Part shown: one piece after another, positions 20,601 through 31,831 of the stretch
Position numbering within the stretch: position 1 is the stretch's first letter
Layout: each line of letters opens with the position of its first letter
Assembly: GCA_009746045.1 (NCBI GenBank)
Contig: RPFO01000065.1
Span: 5,469,412-5,531,411 of the forward strand
From: Mesostigma viride
Lineage: Eukaryota > Streptophyta > Mesostigmatophyceae > Mesostigmatales > Mesostigmataceae
Length of the DNA stretch: 62,000 nt
Direction: 5' to 3'
Translations under genes and position numbers: made by a program
Notes under the pieces: generated by a model
Told to the model about the DNA's origin: nothing
The model's database searches: none
The model's input: the letters and a program-made list of their open reading frames with translations, nothing else

Positions 20601-21543
20601 AGTGCGTCCTGGTGGTAGGAAGGTAATGGCATCGATTTGCTTGTGATATCGTCAGTTTTTAGCTGCATATCGGCGCCTAGTGCCGATGTGACGTAATGCA
20701 GGCTATAATAGTACTTCGTGCAGTGCTCTGCGGCTGGCCCCCGCCGTGTAGACGTGTTTGCTTTCCATAAGAAGCATGGCAGTTCCTGCCACGCTGGCCA
20801 TGTCTCAGGCAACCCTTGCAAAGCCCAAAATCAAGCTAAGAGGTCTAGAAGAGTGTGGAAATGGTGTCCAGTTATGCTTGTATATCTTGCCATGTGCTGT
20901 TCATCTGCTGCCGCGGCAGCAAACCCCTGTCAGAAGATACCGTACTAACCTAGATATTGGGGCTTTGTGAGTGAAGCTTAGCGCTTGGAAGGTCACACCT
21001 ATCATTATAATGCATGATCCTTGTGCGTGTTTGTAATAGAGGCATTGGATTCCTCATGTTTACGTGCAATACCCATGGCAGGCTATTGCTGCCTGCAGTG
21101 CTGCGCGACAGCCCCGGCCGTGCAAGCGTGTGTGAGGGGTCCCTTGGGGAGCATGCCATGTCATGCCATGCTTACCATGTCGTGGGGAAACCTCGTAAGG
21201 TCCAAAAGACACGTTACATGCAGAGGGAACTGACGGAGTACTGGCGCCTTTTTGTCGCTTGTATCTATCAAAGAGACAACCAGCGCAGGCCAGAAATCGG
21301 GAGAATCCATGGTCATGTTGTGTTGATGATGCCGTCGCAGCGACACCCTGTTTTATTAAATCATAATTAAATAGGTATTGGGGCTATAGGACTGATGTTA
21401 AGCGCTGGGAACCCCAAAACAATCATAATAATGCATGGCCTTCACTCATATTTGGAATAAAGTTTGTTGGCTCATTGTAATTACATGCGACACCCGCTGA
21501 AAAAAAAAGCCTCAATTGAGGCCTTTTTCATGACAAATAGACA
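17601..21543. mobile_element. TGTC-end palindromic transposon, copy 2, carrying a TTAA element
   Basis: The ends TGTCTATTTGTCA(A/T)GA are inverted, with ATAT duplicated at 17597-17600 and 21544-21547. GGCCTCAATTGAGGCC occurs near both ends. The outer parts, 17601-18420 and 20524-21543, match copy 1 (7535-9324) in reverse. The 2.1-kb excess is a TTAA-flanked insertion at 18422-20523. It lies exactly between two minus-strand LINE copies, in their (TA)n junction. No ORF is shared between copies in a way that suggests a protein. Confidence 0.8.
18422..20523. mobile_element. TTAA-flanked piggyBac-like non-autonomous element inside copy 2
   Basis: Left end TTAACCCTTGGATGGT and right end (reverse sense) TTAACCCTTAAATGGT give matching ends after a TTAA target, the piggyBac pattern (CCC start, TTAA duplication). 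The copy at 7535-9324 lacks the insertion. No transposase is seen; the interior is AT-rich and noncoding. A near-perfect hairpin with arms of about 27 bp (ACTGGTACCTATTTCTAGTT and its complement around a short spacer) lies at about 20449-20507, close to the right end. Confidence 0.7.
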
Positions 21544-21548
21544 ATATA

Positions 21549-22589
21549 ATTAAAAATATAATTACTTACAGCAGAGTGAAATCACTCAAACCAAAGCAAA
21601 CGCCCAGCTATAAACCTATATACAGAGCCATGTCAAAGCTCTATACTACGATAAGACCAATGGAAACGCCTAACGGGAGGAACCTAATAGCCCTGCTGCA
21701 CCGCAAAATCAGCCCGCGTACGGCGGAGCATGATGTCAGCCATGGCCCGAGTCAGCGCCACCGACAAGCGCTGACGCCAATATGACGTCCAGGTCCGCGC
21801 CGACCATGGGGCCCGCTGGCCCTCCAGGTCCAGCCGGTCCTCCCGGAGCCGGCAACACTCCTTGAAGAAGGCGGAGGTCAGGGGCCCCATGGCCCCAAAC
21901 TCCTCCAGGACAAAGGGCACCACACGATGGTGCCCGACGTCGCCGTAGGCCAGGAGCTTGGCCCGCTCCGCCCGGTCCGCCGTGTAACCTGCCGTGAGGG
22001 AGGCCCCAGCCACGTGGCTAAGAGCCAAGGGCCGCGCCACCGAAACGTCAATAAGCAGATGCCGGCCACCCCCCTCAAAGTCCAGCACCACGATGTCAGG
22101 CCGGTGGTTGGGGGAATAGAAGGCAGCGCCATCCGCATCCTCGGACCGGATGTTCGCGTGGGGGAAAACCGACCGAATCATGGCGAGCACCACCGTCAGG
22201 AGGACAGTGTGCAAATACAAATACCAATTCTGATTCTGTTGGCCCCGGCCCATGCAGGCAAGGTAGTGAGTCCCCGTGGGATCCAGCGGCTGCCTACAGC
22301 TACCACAAGGCCGCCCGGCCGGAACAAGAGGCTGCGGGGCAAATAGCTGGTGCCGGAGCGCCACCGAGTAGTGGCTGGGAGCCAAGGCGAATGGGGGGCC
22401 ATGGGAAGAGCACGAAGGTACGCCGAGCCCACACTCCGCAAGGAAAGCGAGAACAGCCACGCACGTCCCTGGGCGTTGAGGTCCGCGAAAAGAGCAATCC
22501 AATCAGCCGTGTGCAGAATACCCGCGTAGGTTTTCTGGTGTTTATCGATGACGCGAGCAGGGAATGCGGCGGGAGATTGAACGGAGGCG
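21549..22589 (-). mobile_element. 5'-truncated RLE-LINE, minus strand
   Basis: Near-identical to the 16446-17588 copy but truncated earlier at the 5' side. The open frame 22502-21684 holds the knuckle and the endonuclease core (RPDIVVLDFE, LLIDVSV). Relative to its sister it has small indels, for example TGCCGGAGCG versus TGGCTGGTGCCGGAGCG near 22348. The 5' end abuts ACTGGTATATATA at 22590. The same string also precedes the other side of the copy if the palindromic transposon is removed, which suggests a 13-bp target duplication. Confidence 0.8.
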
Positions 22590-22608
22590 ACTGGTATATA
22601 TATATTCC

Positions 22609-22950
22609 CATGGGGCCCCTGACCTCTGCCTTCTTCAAGGAGTGTTGCCGGCTCCGGGAGGACCGGCTGGACCTGGAGGGCCAGCGGGCCCCATGGTCGG
22701 CGCGGACCTGGACGTCATATTGGCGTCAGCGCTTGTCGGTGGCGCTGACTCGGGCCATGGCTGACATCATGCTCCGCCGTACGCGGGCTGATTTTGCGGT
22801 GCAGCAGGGCTATTAGGTTCCTCCCGTTAGGCGTTTCCATTGGTCTTATCGTAGTATAGAGCTTTGACATGGCTCTGTATATAGGTTTATAGCTGGGCGT
22901 TTGCTTTGGTTTGAGTGATTTCACTCTGTTGTAAGTAATTATATTTTTAA
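22609..22950 (+). mobile_element. 5'-truncated RLE-LINE, plus strand, 12-bp target duplication
   Basis: The terminal 342 bp of the same family in the opposite direction. It has perfect 12-bp direct repeats TATATATATTCC at 22597-22608 and 22951-22962. With the 21549-22589 copy it forms a head-to-head inverted pair whose arms of about 340 bp are nearly identical, so the pair could fold into a long hairpin. The frame GPLTSAFFKECC to the TAG at 22814-22816 is intact. Confidence 0.85.
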
Positions 22951-22961
22951 TATATATATTC

Positions 22962-23400
22962 CTAGTCTGAGGTGGCAGGAGGGGGCTGCCAGGGCTTGTG
23001 GTCAACGTGGATGACCGCCCCCCTCCAGTATACCGGCTTCCCCCTTGCGCTCTGCCGGAGCTGAAGGTAGGTCGGCCATAGCTCGCGTCGCCGCTGTTGC
23101 TGGGCCAGGGTCAAGTCGTCGTCCAGCGTGAAGCGAGTCTCCGAGAGCTTCTTGCGGCATTTAAGGAACGCCAGCTTGTCCGCCATGTACTTAAAGGTGA
23201 GGAGCACGGGTGCCGGGCCAGCCTTCCCCCGCGCGCGGGGGAGGCGGACAGCCGACATGTCCAGCTCACCTGAGTGAGTAACATGGGGGCAAGAATGGCG
23301 CGCTTAAATGCCTCAAGAAGGCTCGTCGGGAGGTCTCACCTGCCTGCTGGTCGAAGCCTGCCTGCTTGCCAAAGCCTTCTTATATCGAAGAATAGCGGTT
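22962..23400 (-). pseudogene. ORF1 C-terminal half of an ORF1-only element
   Basis: The open part 23258-22962 reads MSAVRLPRARGKAGPAPVLL, then TLDDDLTLAQQQRRREL and VYWRGAVIHVDHKPW before TAG. This is the RRM end and C-terminal segment of the L1-ORF1-like protein. Upstream to about 23400 the homology continues out of frame (shared CTTCGACCAGC and GAGGCATTTAAGCGCG with 55360-55410). It belongs to the same subfamily as the 54-55-kb copy. A LINE inserted at its stop codon (22951-22962). Confidence 0.75.
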
Positions 23401-25668
23401 CTGGGCACATGAAAGAGACGTTGCCAGGCATCAGTTGTAAGCTGGTTTCCAACCACAGCCGCTTGTTCTGTAACTGGCCGTGCAATTCGAATGCATCCCA
23501 TTTGCGTTATGAAGCTGGCAGCTTGCATGTGAGCCTGCAACCGTTAGTTGCAGTTTGGCATATGTTACAACCCATCAGGATACTGGAGTTCGTGTTTTAT
23601 GGGTCGTTAGTACGCCTCCCTTCTGGACCTGTGCCAGCGCCTCCAACGCCTTTGCGCAATGGACCTGACGGCCGGGTTTCTCACCGCGGACCTGACTACT
23701 TGACCAACTGGTCCCGCCCGCGCCTAAAGCTAAAGCGTGGCAATGATCTCAGCAGAGAGCAGCTCTCTGCATGGCGGGCACATCACAACCAGATAAAGCT
23801 ACTAGGCATCATCTGCATGGAGTGTGGCACATCATAGGCACACATGTACATGGCTAAATAATACTCGTGCATCAGATCAGTATAGAGCCTGTAGGAGGCT
23901 TACATCAGTGTACATCAGGCCACGGTCTAACTAAATATTCTACACTACTACTGCTGTATTCCCCTAAGCTGGGGTGTCTGAAGTCACGGGGGCTGTGCGG
24001 GGGTCCGGCCGGCTGCCAGGGCTTGTGGCCAACGTAGTTGGCCGCCCCCTTCCAGTACATGCAGCGGCTCAGTGCCGGCCGCCTTGGTCTGCCGGAGCTG
24101 GAGCTGGTAGGTCAGCCATAGCTCCCGTCGCCGTTGTTGCTGCGCCAGGGTCAAGTCGTCGTCCACGGTGAAGGGAGCGTTCTCGAGCCGCTTGCATGCG
24201 GCGTCTGAGAAACGAAATCTTGTCCGATGGGCTCTCAAAGATGATCGAGAAGAAGCGGGGGCGCCCCTGCCTTACCCCGCGCGCGGGAAAGGCAGTGGGA
24301 AGTCAGCTTAATCTCACCCAGAAGGCCCTGGCATGCGGTCAAGGATTTTGCTCTCAAACGCACGTGCAAGCTTCTCGGAATTCTCACCTTCCTCCATGTC
24401 GAAGTTCTCGATCAGTGAGTATGGCGTTGAGGCTGCGCGAGCTCGGCCTCCTCGCGGAGGTCAAGCGTCTACATGCCGCTGGAGCTGGGCTGCGACGGCG
24501 GAGGTGATGGAGGTGGTATGCTGCTTAAGCATGTCCGCCCAGGTCGTGATCGATCGATGGGATCGAGGATCGAGCATCGCCGGCCAGGCCAGCAGGGTCT
24601 GGCTTGGCGGCAATGTCCTTCACGGCCTGGGCGGTGACTGGTGAGGCCTGCGGTACGTGTTCTGCAGGACCTCGATAGCGATGGCATTGTCGATCCTTAA
24701 GACGCTGGTCGATGTCGCGGAGCTGCATGGGCGGTGATGGAGTCGGTGGAGGCGGAGGGGGGGGGGTGGAGGCGAGGAGGGCGGCGGTGGCGGGGGGGAT
24801 GGTGCAGCAGCCAGTGTGCCGCGGCCAACAGCTGCCACATCTGCAACAATATGGGCGCCGGTCACGTGCTGTCAACTGAGAGGGCGTCGTGGAGGTGGTG
24901 GACGAAGGTGGATTCGGTAATGGGGGCGGGGTGCAGAAGGTCCTCGCGGCCGAGCGCTTAGTGAGGGTAAAGAGAGCTGCGAGCTGAAGGCGGGGGCGAG
25001 ACCAGCCAGCCAGGTTGGTCGAAGAAGAGGCCGCGTCAGATACGCGGTGGGAAAACCGGCCGTACGTCATGCAGCTCCATTGCGGAAAAAGTGGGTGTTG
25101 AGATCGAGTTGCTGGCACAGGGCCGGGCCAGCAGTGCGGGCGTGTGACCCGTAAAACACGAGCTCCAGTATCTTGATGGGTGGCATGTCGAAAAAGGCAG
25201 GCCTGTTGACGTCGAAGGTGGTAAAGGGCCGCTCAATGTCAAAATCACGCTCATGCAGACCAGCCATGCAGGTTCGCCTGGGCGACTGCGCTTTGGGTCA
25301 TGCAGGCGATGCAGAGGGCGAGGAAAGCCCGGAAGGGTTCTGGGCGACCACCGGCAGTGCGCGACTAGTGCGGTCACCACTGCCTTCCGGCCCTGATGGC
25401 GAAGCTGCAGCCGGAGCTGCAGACGTATTTTCATCAGTTGCCGAGCGCAGCCGCCAGGCTGCGTTGCGTCGAGGAGCGTTTGCTCGTCATATATTGTGTA
25501 ATATAGCTTCGGAAAATTATATCAGCATGTGCGTCGTAGAAAGACGCGTGGATTGTGATATTCACGGCTAAATTCGGTGCTCAAACGTGAAAGTTATGAG
25601 CTCCGCCGTCAGCCATGGCTACCTCGTGGCTCGTGGCTCGTGGCTCGTGGCTCGTGGCTGGCTTAACC
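23401..25668 (-). mobile_element. Degraded ORF1-only element, nearly full length, with a loose N-terminal fragment
   Basis: Between about 23716 and 25668 (minus) lies a copy from its 5' end, with a CGTGGCT tandem repeat at about 25626-25660, through the ORF1 start ATGACGAGCAAACGC (about 25487 downward), the N-terminal domain (PPIKILELVFYGS), the Pro/His-rich linker, the RRM part and a partial 3' UTR. Many short GC-rich insertions (such as GATCGATC and CATG duplications near 24050-24660) break the frame. At about 23560-23710, on the plus strand, is a separate N-terminal fragment (PIRILEFVFYGSLVR). No intact protein remains. Confidence 0.65.
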
Positions 25669-26299
25669 CCAACGGAGTTATTCTGATTTGGCACGCCGCA
25701 AAGGTGAAAACCATTTGCGTTCCTGGTGCTGGTCCGCGGAAAACGGAGTTATGTTCCAATTCGATCAATTCAATTCAATTGAATATGCCCCTTCTCAGGG
25801 ATATGTGTTACATATCCTCCCCGATGCAGGGCCTCTGGGACTATCCGTACTCCGCGCCCGCATGATTGACAAGGAGAAATGGGCTGCCATCTGCGATAAG
25901 CACCTTCCTGAGGGGTATGCTCCTGTTTTCTCCCCACGGGCCCCGCGGCCCGTTGCTAGCCAGGGTAGAAGTCCGCAGGTGGAGGTTATTGGTCCTGAGG
26001 ATGGCCGCTACACTATAGCTACCGCCTCGGACGGATGGCTGCGAGGCGTGGACCCTGGCTGGACCAGGCGCTGAGCGGCCAGCAGCTTGACGGCACCCGG
26101 TCACTCGAACGGCTCCATCATATCCTCGGCGTCCGCTACCAAGAACGCCGCACCCGGCGGGCCGAGCTCTACTGCGAGCTCCCTCTAGCTTGTCACCCAT
26201 ACCATCCGACACCGCCGCTAGCTCCTCTTAATTGCCGGCCATCTTGCCCGCACAGACCATGCAGGTGAATTAATACCGATGTGGGCCCTGCCGGGGGGC
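25669..26299 (+). mobile_element. Unclassified retroelement fragment with a partial ORF
   Basis: The frame 25688-26074 includes GLSVLRARMIDKEKWAAICD and GYAPVFSPRAPRPVASQGRS, which recur at 29090-29290. I do not recognise the protein. Before it, 25740-25820 holds a (CAATT)n tract and a segment resembling the 3' end of the ORF1-only family (TATGCCCCTTCTCAGG). The stretch is cut at 26300 by a TTAA transposon and resumes at 28944. Confidence 0.5.
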
Positions 26300-28943
26300 T
26301 TAAGGGGACGTGGCGCGCCGAATATTTTCCGCGCGAAAAAATTCGCGGCACCGGCCGTACCGTGAAAAGTGGGTGCTCCGTGCGCGCACCACTTGCGGAA
26401 GTGGCCATGGCGACTGCGTTTAGGCGAAACTAGCAATGTAGGGCTAGAGAAATGCAAAAAAAATGCTTGGATGTTGAAGACGATGATTTAATGATGTTGG
26501 GTTGCGGCGGCAAGTGGCTGGTTTACAATACCGCTGCTTTCTTTTACTGCCATCGGCATGGGGGGTAATCTGCATTTTTTGGTCGCGCGGAATAAAATAG
26601 AATTCGTGATTGCGGCAGTAAATTCTCTGTTTTGGGGGTCTTTTTGACCGTGAAGGATGCATTCATATCGGTAGCATCGAATTCTAAACCGAACGGGTGC
26701 TTTTTGCTACATTTTCGGCCATTCTCGGTAAGTATTTCTTGAGGCCTGCGCAGTGCATGTCGGAACCTTCCATGGAAGAACGGCAGTTGTTGCGCGCCTG
26801 GGCGAGGGATCTACGAGGGCAAGGTATAGATTTGTGGCGACTGTTATCTACTATCAGTTCTTTCTTCGAAGAGCTCATCGTTCGAAGTTTTTTGCGTTCG
26901 TTTTGGTCAGTTTCCGCCAGTTAACTCTCCGTTGCTCGCCGTCGTGTTGACGAATACCTGGCAGCTTTAGCTTGTTTTCGTTGATGTCTTGATCAAATCC
27001 GCTTCAGTCTCAACCGATAGATCCTAGGGAAGGCGTAAGGGATTTCATAGCACGTGTTCTGGCAAGGATGTTGTGCGTATGGACGCTTCTTGTTGTGTGA
27101 TAGTGACGCACCCTTTCCTCGCAGCGGCATCACAGCGGTCAGAAGCTGAACGGCCGCCACTGGTTTCTTTGCATTTATCGTGCAGGGAAGGAAGTTTTTT
27201 TATCGACGATCATGTTGGAGATATTGCATTTGTGTGACTGCATGTAGATAGCTGCCATCATTGGTTTACTTGAGCTTTCCTTGTTATGATGATGTGACAA
27301 GACAGCAATGTGCTGAGCCAACCATGGTTGACATGGTTGACTGCATGCAAGCTTTGTATGCCATGATCTCCTTGGTTCCTTGCCCTCCATAGTTCCAGTT
27401 TGTTGCCCATGTCGGGTAGGGCAGTTAAGGAGTTGTTGCTGTGTTGGTAAGCTTGGTTGGCATAACCCTTACACTCTAACCTGGGAGAAACATAGAGAAT
27501 GCTGGTAATGCATGTTAGTGCCATCATCATAATTGCTATTCGCGTACTTATAAGTCTGGCCATGCTCGAGGGACGGTGAAGGAGTATGAGGTGCGTGGCC
27601 ACCCCTTTGTACTTCATAACATATTCAGCATGGATTTGATCCATGTTGATGGCATGTAAAGTGTGATTGTGTTTACTTGCTTTCTGAGTGGTCCTTAGCG
27701 CCTTGTCAGGTGGTGAGTGGTCGTCTAGGAAACCCATCAGTGCGTGCCACAGTGACCCCCAACCTTGAGCATGTGTCGTCATCAGTGTGCTAGAGTTAAT
27801 TATATGTGCTTTTGATCATAGATTTGCTGAGTTCTTGGCATTATGTTTACAAGGTAACCTTGGGTAGAGTATAGTGTATGCTCTCTTGGCATGTATGCCT
27901 AGCGATCGTGTTGCTATGCTTGCGCTGGCAAGGTTGGCCATGCCGAGGGCAGGTGAGGGCAGATGTGGTGCCTAGCCGTTTGCTTATGTTTTGTGATCGA
28001 GTGGGGCATGCTTTCTGGCTTTTTGGATGGAAAACATCATGCCTAAGTGGCCATGTATACAAAGAAAACCCCCCTTAAGCTTATGTTCAGGTTTTAGCAC
28101 GCATAACCTTATTACTTGAGCTAGACTTGTCGGAATGACCTGTTTTAAGGGTGGCTGCCACGACGTGATGCAAAGGGAGGGGCAGGGGACGATGGGGAAG
28201 GTAGTAGTGATGATGAGAATGATGTGATGATATTCCTTGCCTTGCATGTGCGTCCCCGATGAAATTGACGGTGTCCTTTCCTGCTGTGCAGCACATTCGG
28301 GTGCAAGGGAGGACTGCATGGGTGCTGCGCTGACCCCCCGTTGACTAAGAAGCCCAAGGGGGATTGGTTTTGCCCTGCCTGCCTTGTGCAGGATGCTTAC
28401 AAGGGCTGATATAGTGACATTTTCTGTTTTAGCGGGCATTTTTCTGAAAACACGTCTGACGCAATAACTTGAGCTAGACTTGTCGGAATGACCTGGGACT
28501 TGGAACACTGCTGTCCCCCTGTTAGCCGGAATTTTTGTTGATTTTGTGGCCTTATCGGAAGTGTTTATGACATGTTTATTCCCAATGTCCGGTAAAAAAT
28601 GACCTGTTTTGCGGGAAAATTAATAACTGTTCAAGGTTTTGCCATTTCCATGATGTAAATAGCTCAGCAAGCTACAAACTCAGGGAACTATATGACCTTG
28701 ATTTTTGGTAGCCAACAAATAAGTGAATTGGCTGGGGCATACCCAGCCCTAATTAGCGTCTTTTGCTATTTATAGCGCATTATTGGCGTATATATGGGGG
28801 TAGTACCCCCAACAAGTGCATGGACAACTCACTAGAGATGTTATTTAGTGCCCCCAATCATAACTCAGCATTGTGCAAATGAATTTCAAGTGATATTAGC
28901 ATGGGTCAAATTTTAAGGTTTTTGGGGTGCCACCTCCCCTTAA
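26300..28943. mobile_element. TTAA-flanked, GGGG-ended transposon (Kolobok-like), copy 1
   Basis: TTAAGGGGACGTGGC at 26300 is matched in reverse by TTAAGGGGAGGTGGC ending at 28943. Its interior is homologous to 55537-57827 over most of its length. A TTAA duplication with a purine-purine-G start is the Kolobok pattern, while piggyBac starts CC(C/T). A short conserved frame, 26760-26924, reads MEERQLLRAWARDLRGQG then IVRSFLRSFW. A second (from 26406) is broken here by an in-frame stop. No full transposase is present, so this is a non-autonomous or decayed copy. Confidence 0.7.
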
Positions 28944-29490
28944 GACGGGCCAACCAGGTAGACTGTCACCTCCTCCTATATGGCAGGGTCCCCTTGTCCC
29001 ATCGCAAGCCATGCACTGGCAAACTTGCGTGCGCCGGGCACCGGAGCTCGGCGCGACCCGGACCTATTATGTGACACAACTGCTTGAAGATGCAGGGCTC
29101 CTGGGACTATCGGCTATCCGTACTCCGCGCCCGCGTGATTGACAAGGAGAAATGGGCTGCCATCTGCGATACTGATCACCTTCCTGAGGGGTATGCTCCT
29201 GTTTTCTCCCCATGGGCCTCGCGGCCCGTTGCTAGCCAGGGTAGAAGTCCGCAGGTGGAGGCTATTGGTCCTGAGGATAGCCGCTACACTACCGCCTCGT
29301 CTGCCATTACAGTAGAGGTACAGCTCGGATGAGGATTACATCCCCATCTAGTGCCTAACGGTTGGGGGATGATGCAGACGATATTTGTTTAAACTTTTGT
29401 GTAATTATTTTTCTAATGAGATTAGCATAACTTACTCCGTGGCATGCTTTTGCGCATGACATGCAAGTACTTACTTACTTACTTACTTAT
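28944..29490 (+). mobile_element. Retroelement 3' end with (ACTT)n tail
   Basis: The coding remnant 29084-29332 repeats part of 25840-26020 (ARVIDKEKWAAICD ... RPVASQGRSPQVEAIGP) and ends TGA. A 3' UTR follows with GCCTAACGGTTGGGGGATGA and a tail of CTTA repeats at about 29468-29490. The UTR-plus-tail unit recurs at about 29490-29660 with 29780-29870, and at 33303-33434. Copies of one 3' end with a short-repeat tail suggest a non-LTR element with (CTTA)n tails. The family is not recognised. Confidence 0.55.
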
Positions 29491-29812
29491 CGCCTCGTCT
29501 GCCATTATGTACAGTAGAGGACAGCTCGGATGAGGACAGTACATCCCCATCTAGTGCCTAACGGTTGGGGGATGATGCAGACGATATATTTGTTTAAACT
29601 TTTGTGTAATTATTTTTCTAATGAGATTAGCATAGTACTCCGTGGCATGCACCTAGAGCACGGGTAGCTTACATTCCCACCCAGTATGTATTAACAGCCA
29701 TATGCCCCTTCGATCTCAGGGATGTGTGCTACATATTCTCCCAACGGAGTGATGTTACAATTCAATTCAATTCAATTCCGTGGCATGGCTTTGCGCATGA
29801 CACGCAAGTACC

Positions 29813-29862
<50 letters not shown>

Positions 29863-29986
29863 TATCCTCCCCACGGAGGTATGTCCTTAATTAATTAATT
29901 AATTAGTTTGCAGTCCAGGGGTAAAATTGGCTCTTTTTAATGTCAAATTGTCAAATAATTTGTCGGAGGGCGGGGTCCGAGATGAA
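29491..29986. repeat. Cluster of retroelement 3' ends and short repeats
   Basis: This holds a second copy of the GGTTGGGGGATGATGCAGAC unit (29565-29650), then a 3' end fragment of the ORF1-only type with (AATTC)n (29660-29775), a CTTA tract at about 29812-29862, and (TTAA)n at 29888-29905. No gene is seen. Confidence 0.65.
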
Positions 29987-31693
29987 TTAACCCCTAAATG
30001 GGCAGAAATGCTGCCGATAAATCGGCAGTAACTCACCTATTTTGTAAACCAGCCCCTGTACAACCTAGCAATATCCAATGGCTGTCCTTGGGGGGCAAGC
30101 ATGTCCATGAGTTGCCCTAAGCCATGATATATCACAACCTCACATATATTCATCGTAGGCCATGTATAACTGCCGTCAAAGTCAGGGGGGTCAAGACGAG
30201 CGTTTTCATTTTTGGTAGAATGTGCATTTTGAATTATGTTGTAAGAGCTAGGCACCTACCACTTCAGGGATGATAAACAATTAGTTGCTGAACAGTTTGA
30301 GCCATTGGGGTCATCATTTGGGTGGGTATACCAGCAGTTACACCCAGTACAGCCCATAGGGGTACCGTTGGTAAAAAGCAACCAAGGGGGTAGGAGTGGG
30401 CATACTACCTACTAATACCTACTAATATGGCCCCCAACCATGCCAAACAATACATTTCCCTTCCACAATGATGGGGAAACATAACTGCATCATCACACTG
30501 CCCTTACATGGCACCTATGTGCAGGTGCCACCTTGTCCATGCACGTAGGTAACGTGGTACGGATACCCTACGCAAGGCATGCATTCTAGGAGGCAGCCAC
30601 CAACAAACTAGTGATTTTAAGCCTATTTCAGCCTGCCCTAGCAAGGATAAACTAGGCCTAAGCTGCTATAGCTTTCCAGGTGATGGCCAGCACACCTGGT
30701 GGCACATGCTGACAATGGGAAGCTTCTACTCACCGGTTACATGCTTGATGATGCCACAGAGACCAGCCAACTGCCTCACACTCATGCAATATGTGTGTGG
30801 GAAATGTATAACAAACATATATGGAGGTATTCAAACCCATACAGCCTCTAAAACTTATCACCATCACCCTGTGGCAGGTCAACTGACTGAGGGAAGCATC
30901 TAAGAAGGGTGTTTTAGAAAGGGGCCAGGCCAGGGTCAAGAAAGAGCATGAATAATGCAAAAAGAATGTGCTACACAAGCTAGAACGTATATATAAACGT
31001 CAAACATCGATAGGAAAACGATGCTTAAGCTTTACCAGGCATGGATGGCGTTACCTTGGCCCAGGCGGTGGCCGCAAAATGGCGCATTTCGGCACACCAA
31101 AGTTGTGCAGCATGGTCGCTGGATTCGGCGATTTCTGGCCACCCTTGCACGTTTACGACTAATATGTATCATAAAAAGTACAAAGAAACCGATATATCCT
31201 TTAAAATACGCCGGAAAGGTATTGCTGTCAACGTTTCTATCGTCCGGCCTGATCGCAGTTTTTTCCAGCAAGAACGCTGCCGACACCTATCAAATGGCAT
31301 TCCCGCGAACCAAAAATTGGCCTGTATGATATTTAGGACGTTTAAAATCAATATCCTAAGTTTGGACAGAAAATTCGAACGCAAACGTAAATGCCATGCG
31401 TGGGCGCAAGCCGCCATGGCCAGGTCGTCGTTTTCCGGAATGCACGTTGTACGTGAAAAAGTACCCTGACCCCTTGTACTTTGACGGTCTGGAACACCTG
31501 TTAAACTTGGTCAAAATATAGCAAACCCTAGTATCATGTTCTGGAGAAACTTATAAACTTTCATTCTTCTCAGCTAAACGTTTCCTAATTCCCAATAGTA
31601 TTCTCGCAAACTGGTCCCCCGAGTAGGTGCCGACAAATCGGCTGTAAGTCACTTTTTGGCGGAAAATCGGCAGCAAGACCATTTAGGGGTTAA
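29987..31693 (-). mobile_element. Internally deleted piggyBac derivative
   Basis: TTAACCCCTAAATGG at the left and CCATTTAGGGGTTAA at the right are identical to the ends of the coding element at 57824-61549. The left 350 bp matches the right end of that element in reverse, and the right 230 bp matches its left end in reverse. It is thus an oppositely oriented derivative that lost the transposase gene. The middle, about 30350-31440, has no homology to the transposase and no convincing ORF, though several frames are open around 31020-31470. The first 454 bp recur at 61549-62000. Confidence 0.8.
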
Positions 31694-31831
31694 GAGGTAC
31701 CTTGAAATTAAATAAGAGGCATGACTCTATCGATATCTATGTTCGGACGCGAATTTCAATTGGCGTTAATTCGTAGTATTTTACGACAACATTTCATGCA
31801 AGGGTGACGGAACTGAGTACCTACTAATTAA

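Noticed and set aside
29812-29862. Long (CTTA)n tract as telomeric sequence
   Set aside because: It is not a known telomere repeat and appears as a tail of repeated retroelement 3' ends at three sites.
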